NCBI GenBank assembly: GCA_002686755.1
Contig: NYYJ01000070.1
Location: 1-36,743, forward strand
Direction of reading: 5' to 3'
DNA length: 36,743 bases
Source: Verrucomicrobiales bacterium
Lineage (GTDB): Bacteria > Verrucomicrobiota > Verrucomicrobiia > Limisphaerales > UBA1096
The notes beneath the pieces are model-generated. The model saw only the letters and a list, made by a program, of their open reading frames with translations. It ran no database searches and was not told the origin of the DNA. Below are positions 32,670 to 36,743 of the stretch, one piece after another (the stretch's first letter is position 1; each line of letters starts with the position of its first letter). Position numbers and translations under genes: made by a program.

Positions 32670-33808
32670 CACGGCTTGGGAAGCTGGATGGTTTGAATGA
32701 ACTCCATGAATGCGCCTTTCTCGGCGGTGACCACCGCGCTTGGCCCGCTCATTTTGTAAAACCAGGTCTGGCCGTCCGCCGGGTGGAATACGCTCAACGA
32801 GGCGCTGGTCTCGCCGATGGCCTCGACGAGCGTGGCCGGCGTCCCGCTGATGGTCACCGTCGTGGTCGCCTTGGCCAGGCCGGCGGCATCGACCGGCGGA
32901 AGGCCGGACTGGCCGCGCCACCGGTTGACGTTGGCCAGCAGCCCGCCGACATCGCCGGGGAAGGTCATCACCGTGATCTCCGCCTTGCCGTTCCCGGCGG
33001 TGAAGTTGCCCAAGCGCATCGAGGTCGGCGGCTTGGCGGCCCAGCCGTCCGGCTTGGCCCACGTCGGCGCGGCCGCCGCCGGAGGGGGTGCGGGGGGACG
33101 CGCTGCATCGGCCTCGGCCATCAGCCGGTCAAAGTTCACCTCGCTGGCCCCGGGTTGAAACTGCAGCGTGGCGAGAAAATTAGTGAAGGCGCCGTAATGC
33201 GGCTCGATCGCCCCGGCCGGGCCGGACAGCTTGAAGAACCAACCCACTTGGCCAAGCACCAGCGACGCGGTGACGATGCGCGGCGGGGTCTCCTGTCCCG
33301 CGAGCGGTTCGGTGCCGGCGATGTCGTACAACCGCCCGTCGTGTCCGCCGATCTCGATCGGCTTGGCCAAGGTTTGCAGCGTGGCGTCGTCCGCCGGGCC
33401 AAGGCCGACCTGCTTGCGCCACATGTTGACGATCATCGGGTTCTCCGCCAGCCGCGCCGGCAGCGGGATGGCGCTGACCCCGGCGTTGCCCGGCAGCACG
33501 AAGGAGAAAGTCGTAAGGCTTGTTGCGTCCGTGGTGTCGGTCCAGCCGTCCGGCTTGGTGAACCGGATCAGCGAGTCCGGGGCTGGCTTGGCCGGGGAGG
33601 GTGGAAGTGCGGCGGCCGTGGGCGGCGGGACCGGGTTTTCCCTTGGGACATTGTAGGTGCGCACCTCGCCGCTGTTGCCGGAAAAAATCTCGAACAGCAA
33701 CACGGCCAGCAGCATGACGACGATGAATGCGCCGTCCCGTAAATAGTTGGGCTGTGGTTTCTCCACGCGGACAGGCAGAGGGACGCGCCGGGCGGACGAC
33801 TCATTCAC
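32669..33808 (-). CDS. Membrane-anchored protein with two copies of an uncharacterised domain
   Basis: 379 residues from a GTG start (ACGGG just upstream). There is a single N-terminal membrane anchor (about 27-42) and a Pro/Ala-rich stretch. Two related domains follow (about 85-216 and 252-377). Each opens with K-P-D-G-W, has a central W-R-x-Q-x-G-L, then W-F-[FY]-K-[LM]-S-G-P, and closes with G-A-F-x-[EN]-F. The same domain is inserted in ResB, the next gene, whose start overlaps this stop by one base. I do not recognise the family. Position as first gene of the System II operon and the shared domain suggest a periplasmic partner of ResB/CcsA; this is inference. Palindrome cores at 33248 and 33363 are read V-L-G-Q-V and T-L-A-K-P. 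Confidence 0.75.
   Translation of the reverse strand: MNESSARRVPLPVRVEKPQPNYLRDGAFIVVMLLAVLLFEIFSGNSGEVRTYNVPRENPVPPPTAAALPPSPAKPAPDSLIRFTKPDGWTDTTDATSLTTFSFVLPGNAGVSAIPLPARLAENPMIVNMWRKQVGLGPADDATLQTLAKPIEIGGHDGRLYDIAGTEPLAGQETPPRIVTASLVLGQVGWFFKLSGPAGAIEPHYGAFTNFLATLQFQPGASEVNFDRLMAEADAARPPAPPPAAAAPTWAKPDGWAAKPPTSMRLGNFTAGNGKAEITVMTFPGDVGGLLANVNRWRGQSGLPPVDAAGLAKATTTVTISGTPATLVEAIGETSASLSVFHPADGQTWFYKMSGPSAVVTAEKGAFMEFIQTIQLPKP
32909..32945. repeat. 37-nt direct repeat, copy in the gene upstream of resB
   Basis: Partner of 32298-32334. Such identity over codons that could vary silently suggests a recent duplication or gene conversion between the neighbouring genes. Confidence 0.93.
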
Positions 33809-33924
33809 CCCGTTCCCGGCGGACGGGAGAGACTACCGGCGAACGCCCGTTTGGCAACCCTCTTTGCATCGCCAAAGCCGGTCATTTTTTGCACTCTGCC
33901 CCCGCGGATGGAGACGCCGCAGTC

Positions 33925-34695
33925 ATGGACGATCTGTTTTATCCGGGGCCGTTCGAGTTTCGCATGGGGCTGGAGCGAGGCGAGCCGGGGGCGTTTTTCT
34001 GCGCCTGGCCCGGCGACGAGGCGCTCCTGGCCAAGCGCGGGCAATGCCTCGCCGGGCACCCCAAGCGCCACGACGTCCTGCTTCCGGAGGGCGAGCCGTT
34101 GCGGGCGGAATTCACCCGGATGCTGGCCGAATGGGGCGTGGCGGCCAAGCCGGCAGCGCTTGGCCAAGCGATCGCGCCAGACTGGTTGCTGCTCCAGCCC
34201 ACCGCCGCCGGGATGCCGGTGCTGCTCGGCGGCTGCGTCTGTTTTCCGTCGTCGTGGGCGTTCGAGGAGAAAGTCGGCCGGCCGCTCGACTGGATTCACG
34301 CCGTCGTCCCGACGCTCAACGAAAAACTGGGTGAAAAAGCAAGGAGCTTTCTAACAAAGCTGCAGCTTGGCCAAGCGTGGCTACGCGCTAACTGGGGTCT
34401 CACCGCCAGTCCGGAACTCAATCAGCACCCGGCGCTTGGCCTGCCCGGCCTCACGCCGGACGTCGGCTTGGAGGGAGTGTGGTTTCGCGTTGAGCGGCAG
34501 GCATTGGTTGCGCTGCCGGAGACCGGCGGCATTCTGTTCGGCATTCGACTGGAGGTGGTGCCGTTGGCCAGGCTCCGGGAAAACCAACCGGCCCGCGCCG
34601 GCCTGCTCGAGGCCCTCGAGACCATGCCCGACAAGATCGCCGACTACAAAAACCTCACCCCGGCCCGTGGGCAACTGATCCGGCTTTTGCGCTGA
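33925..34695 (+). CDS. DUF3445-type heme-dependent oxidative N-demethylase family protein
   Basis: 256 residues from the ATG at 33925; an upstream extension is antisense to the divergent gene and unlikely. Family blocks are D-W-L-L-L-Q-P, G-G-C-V-C-F-P-S-S-W-A-F-E-E-K-V-G-R-P-L, I-H-A-V-V-P, L-R-A-N-W-G-L and R-V-E-R-Q-A-L-V-A-L-P-E-T-G. The characterised member is a heme-containing demethylase subunit; the substrate here is unknown. The C-terminus meets the convergent small ORF with no intervening base. A perfect palindrome (34157-34170) and a core (34367-34374) are read A-L-G-Q-A and Q-L-G-Q-A; a one-mismatch copy near 34027 gives L-L-A-K-R. Confidence 0.78.
   Translation: MDDLFYPGPFEFRMGLERGEPGAFFCAWPGDEALLAKRGQCLAGHPKRHDVLLPEGEPLRAEFTRMLAEWGVAAKPAALGQAIAPDWLLLQPTAAGMPVLLGGCVCFPSSWAFEEKVGRPLDWIHAVVPTLNEKLGEKARSFLTKLQLGQAWLRANWGLTASPELNQHPALGLPGLTPDVGLEGVWFRVERQALVALPETGGILFGIRLEVVPLARLRENQPARAGLLEALETMPDKIADYKNLTPARGQLIRLLR
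34157..34170. repeat. Perfect 14-bp palindrome CGCTTGGCCAAGCG
   Basis: In the DUF3445 gene, read A-L-G-Q-A. Confidence 0.97.
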
Positions 34696-34914
34696 TCAAG
34701 CCACGGCTGCCATGTCGCGGCGGTCGCCGGATTGCCGCGCCCAGTCGGCGTAACGCCACACCACTTCGCCCTCCCAGTAAACGTCGGTCCGATAATCCTT
34801 CGCGATCTCGATGGCGTCGCTGATTTGACGCCGCTTCGACGCGCCGCCCTTCCGCTTTGTTGACAACTTAAGCCCCATGCCGGCTGACGAAGCAGCAACA
34901 GGGCCAATGTTCAC
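34696..34914 (-). CDS. Small uncharacterised protein
   Basis: 72 residues from a GTG that overlaps the acpS stop (GTGA), or 60 residues from an ATG at 34878 (M-G-L-K-L-S-T-K-R-K). Basic N-terminal half; the end has V-Y-W-E-G-E-V-V-W-R-Y-A-D-W. Those aromatic residues and the coupling to acpS make it credible, but no family is recognised. Its stop codon abuts that of the convergent DUF3445 gene. Confidence 0.42.
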   Translation of the reverse strand: MNIGPVAASSAGMGLKLSTKRKGGASKRRQISDAIEIAKDYRTDVYWEGEVVWRYADWARQSGDRRDMAAVA

Positions 34915-35300
34915 CCGTCGGCCCGTTTTTCGAGGAGGGCCATCGCGGTGGCCTGATGGGCGGTGTGGCTGAGGCTGAGATGGATCACCCCTCCGCCGCG
35001 CGACTCGAGCAGCGCCTGGCCGGTGCCATGGAGGATGACGTACGGCGCGCCGGAGTCGCGCTTGGCCACTTCCATGTCGTGCCAGCCCAACTCGGCGCTG
35101 ATGCCGGTGCCAAACGCCTTCGAGATCGCCTCCTTGGCGGCGAAACGCGCGGCCAGGCTTGGGGCGGGGTCTTTGTGCCGCAGGCAGTATTCGATCTCGG
35201 CGGGGAGCAGGATGCGCTCGATGAATCGGTCGCCGAGTCTCTCGTGTGAGTCGCGGATGCGCCCGATCTCGACGGTGTCGATGCCGATGCCGCCGATCAT
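34911..35300 (-). CDS. acpS: Holo-[acyl-carrier-protein] synthase
   Basis: 129 residues. AcpS transfers 4'-phosphopantetheine from CoA to the acyl carrier protein. Motifs are [12 protein letters not shown] at the N-terminus, [17 protein letters not shown] in the middle (catalytic Glu in K-E-A) and L-S-L-S-H-T late. The start overlaps the pdxJ stop by 4 bp (ATGA), the classic pdxJ-acpS arrangement. The longer open frame reading back through pdxJ is an artefact. Only a decayed palindrome (near 35059) lies inside. Confidence 0.94.
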   Translation of the reverse strand: MIGGIGIDTVEIGRIRDSHERLGDRFIERILLPAEIEYCLRHKDPAPSLAARFAAKEAISKAFGTGISAELGWHDMEVAKRDSGAPYVILHGTGQALLESRGGGVIHLSLSHTAHQATAMALLEKRADG

Positions 35301-36043
35301 CCCGCCGACGGGTAGCCGTCCATCAGCCGGAGCATTTCGCTCACCGCCGGGGCAAGGCCGACGGTGACGGCGCGACTGACGATGCTGTGGCCGATGTTCA
35401 GCTCGTTGAGGTGCGGCACGGCAAAGATGCCTCGGGTGTTTTCGTAGTTGAGGCCGTGCCCGGCGTTGACGCCGAGGCCAAGCGACTTGGCCAGTTCGCT
35501 CGTCTTGGCCAAGCGCTCCAGCTCGGCGGCACGCTTGGCCCCGTCGCCGTACGCCTCGGCGTAGGCGCCGGTGTGCAGCTCGATGAACGGGCTGCCGGTC
35601 GCTGCGGTGGCCTCGATCTGCGCCGGGTCGGGGTCGATGAACAGGCTGACCTCGATGCCGGCTTGGCCAAGCGCGGCGGCGGCTTCGGTGATGGCGTCGG
35701 CCTGGCTTACGACATTCAGCCCGCCCTCGGTCGTGACCTCGGCGCGGTTCTCCGGCACGAGGCAGACGGCCTCCGGCTTGAGGCGCAGGGCGATGTCGAT
35801 CATCTCCGGCGTGGTGGCCATCTCGAAGTTGAGGCGCGTGGTCACCGCGTTGCGGATGGCCCAGATGTCGCGGTCGAGAATGTGCCGGCGATCCTCGCGC
35901 AGGTGGGCGGTGATGCCGTGCGCGCCGGCGGCCTCGGCCTGCCGGACGGCGTCGACCGGGCACGGCTCGCCGTGGTCGAGGCCGCGATACCGCGCCTGCC
36001 GCAGCGTGGCGACGTGGTCGATGTTGACGCCGAGTCTGAGCAT
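35297..36043 (-). CDS. pdxJ: Pyridoxine 5'-phosphate synthase
   Basis: 248 residues. PdxJ condenses 1-deoxyxylulose-5-phosphate with 3-amino-1-hydroxyacetone phosphate to form vitamin B6 phosphate. Family blocks: [52 protein letters not shown] and V-N-A-G-H-G-L. Two palindrome cores are present, A-L-G-Q-A-G-I (35663-35670) and R-L-A-K-T (35505-35512). Both sit in alpha helices and appear to replace residues without changing length compared with the E. coli enzyme as I recall it. Coupled to acpS. Confidence 0.95.
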   Translation of the reverse strand: MLRLGVNIDHVATLRQARYRGLDHGEPCPVDAVRQAEAAGAHGITAHLREDRRHILDRDIWAIRNAVTTRLNFEMATTPEMIDIALRLKPEAVCLVPENRAEVTTEGGLNVVSQADAITEAAAALGQAGIEVSLFIDPDPAQIEATAATGSPFIELHTGAYAEAYGDGAKRAAELERLAKTSELAKSLGLGVNAGHGLNYENTRGIFAVPHLNELNIGHSIVSRAVTVGLAPAVSEMLRLMDGYPSAG

Positions 36044-36056
36044 CGGGTTTGGGGCG

Positions 36057-36743
36057 TTACTTTTTGTTCGCCGGTTTCGCGGGCTTCTTCGGCTTGGGCG
36101 TGCGCTTTTTCTCCGGGGCCGGCGGCCACTCGAGCGTCGGCGTGGGGAAACGGGGGTTGTCGATCCAGCGGGTTAGCAGGGCGAGCTCGAGCGCGGAGAG
36201 GCCAAGGTGCGACTTGCGGGTGATCGTCAGCCGGTTGCCGTCGATGACGGCGTCGGTGATGGTGTTGCCGAGCTTCGGCCCGAGCGCGGTGAGGAACGCG
36301 ATGCCGGGGGTGTCGTTGACGAGTTGCTCGCGCCGGTCGGAGAGGATGGCGGCGAACTGGATCAGCAGGTTCCATTTCTCGAGCCGCTGCCCGGTGATCT
36401 CCCAGTTGTAATAGACGAGGCCGTCCTTGCCGGTGAACTCGTCGAGCATCGCTTTCGGGATCGGCTTCTTGATCGGATCCGGCGGGAAGACGCCGCCGAC
36501 GAGGTAGCCGGCGTCGTCCGAGTTCCCGACGGTGACGTACGGCGCGAACAGCGGCACGTTGCCCCACGTGAGGGCCGGCTTCTCCGTGTCATGCTCGATC
36601 TGGCCGATGAATTTCTCGCCCCGGCCACCCGGTTTGCGGAAGTCATCCACGCGCTTGGCCAAGCTGGCGATCGTCGCCCCGGGGTCGTCCACCTTCACGG
36701 AGAAAAACGACTGGAACTTGGTGCGCGCCTGCGACCAGGCGTA
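36057..36743 (-). CDS. Uncharacterised protein, N-terminus outside the window
   Basis: The frame is open to the window edge ([18 protein letters not shown] at the edge), so the gene continues upstream. At least 228 residues are visible. A GTG at 36698 is an internal codon, not a convincing start. The protein is soluble-looking with [19 protein letters not shown] and ends in a lysine/proline-rich tail ([12 protein letters not shown]). It is not recognised. The gene lies 13 bp before pdxJ on the same strand, so possibly co-transcribed. A palindrome core at 36655-36662 encodes S-L-A-K-R. Confidence 0.7.
   Translation of the reverse strand, partial: YAWSQARTKFQSFFSVKVDDPGATIASLAKRVDDFRKPGGRGEKFIGQIEHDTEKPALTWGNVPLFAPYVTVGNSDDAGYLVGGVFPPDPIKKPIPKAMLDEFTGKDGLVYYNWEITGQRLEKWNLLIQFAAILSDRREQLVNDTPGIAFLTALGPKLGNTITDAVIDGNRLTITRKSHLGLSALELALLTRWIDNPRFPTPTLEWPPAPEKKRTPKPKKPAKPANKK

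Larger units (their letters stand above)
236..36662. repeat. Highly iterated palindrome family, core TTGGCCAA, full form CGCTTGGCCAAGCG
   Basis: I count 48 exact TTGGCCAA cores by eye. They start at 236, 1587, 1753, 1951, 3318, 3348, 5714, 7194, 7235, 8707, 9804, 9991, 10076, 10777, 11659, 12133, 12490, 14265, 14474, 15315, 15570, 16750, 17377, 17562, 18412, 18483, 20094, 21383, 23934, 24005, 24108, 24680, 26316, 26780, 26792, 29155, 29972, 30533, 30701, 31638, 32274, 33248, 33363, 34160, 34367, 35505, 35663 and 36655. Flanks usually extend the palindrome to CGC...GCG. Eleven copies are perfect over 14 bp; dozens more are one-mismatch forms. Random expectation at this base composition is about 0.4 cores (rough hand estimate). 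Seven are intergenic and 41 are in genes on both strands. No orientation exists because each is its own complement. Confidence 0.97.

Noticed and set aside
32693-33742. 349-codon open frame antisense to the gene before resB
   Set aside because: Arg/Gly-rich shadow frame with no motif.
236-36662. CRISPR array or classical REP/BIME elements as the explanation of the repeat
   Set aside because: Copies are dispersed, mostly coding, only 14 bp long and without spacers, conserved flanks or a nearby RAYT transposase.
236-36662. DNA uptake sequence or Chi/KOPS-type site
   Set aside because: Known members of these classes are asymmetric and often strand-biased; this one is a perfect palindrome. Not fully excluded, only less likely.

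Overview
The window is about 36.7 kb of dense, high-G+C bacterial chromosome with only about 1.6 kb outside genes. Its gene content suggests a Verrucomicrobiota-type (or less likely Planctomycetota) heterotroph. The evidence is an ECF sigma factor paired with a membrane FecR-like protein, secreted PQQ-type propellers, two formylglycine sulfatases, an FG-GAP/ASPIC-UnbV (CRTAC1-like) giant, a DUF3311/sodium-solute symporter pair and a System II cytochrome c maturation operon. Lineage is inferred from this style of content, not from a marker gene. I saw no tRNA, rRNA, CRISPR, transposase or phage gene.

Layout. 1-1892 (minus): sigma factor, FecR-like protein and the first 12 codons of a third gene. 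2075-5701 (plus): PQQ-dependent sugar dehydrogenase, divergent FlgL-like protein, glgC. 5870-17405 (plus): two PQQ-like propellers, DUF3311 protein and SSS symporter, a short adenylate-forming enzyme and an aldehyde-dehydrogenase-fold enzyme, a NatA/NatB-type ABC exporter, then purS-purQ. 17552-27027 (minus): methyltransferase, FG-GAP protein, HU, a PanE-type reductase, two sulfatases, PAP2-type protein. 27070-29016 (plus): a periplasmic propeller and trpS. 29023-33808 (minus): a membrane protein with a duplicated domain, ResB, CcsA. 33925-34695 (plus): DUF3445-type oxidase. 34696-36743 (minus): an unrecognised gene running off the window, pdxJ, acpS and a small ORF.

The outstanding signal is not a gene. 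A perfect 14-bp palindrome, CGCTTGGCCAAGCG, is scattered through the whole window. I count 48 copies of its core octamer TTGGCCAA by eye. About 0.4 would be expected in random sequence of this composition (rough hand estimate). Eleven copies have the full 14 bp, and many more are one-mismatch derivatives. Copies lie in many unrelated genes on both strands, where they are translated mostly as LAKR or ALGQA. They are several-fold denser between genes, often starting within about 12 nt of a stop codon. The behaviour resembles the HIP1 octamer (GCGATCGC) of cyanobacteria but with a different and longer sequence that I do not recognise.

Other points of note: a three-copy domain shared by ResB and the gene before it, including a 37-nt stretch with a single mismatch; a 25-bp tandem duplication that appears to have broken a stop/start overlap after the FecR-like gene; a 16-bp palindrome upstream of the HU gene; and an adenylation/aldehyde-dehydrogenase-fold pair that looks like a carboxylate reduction module.
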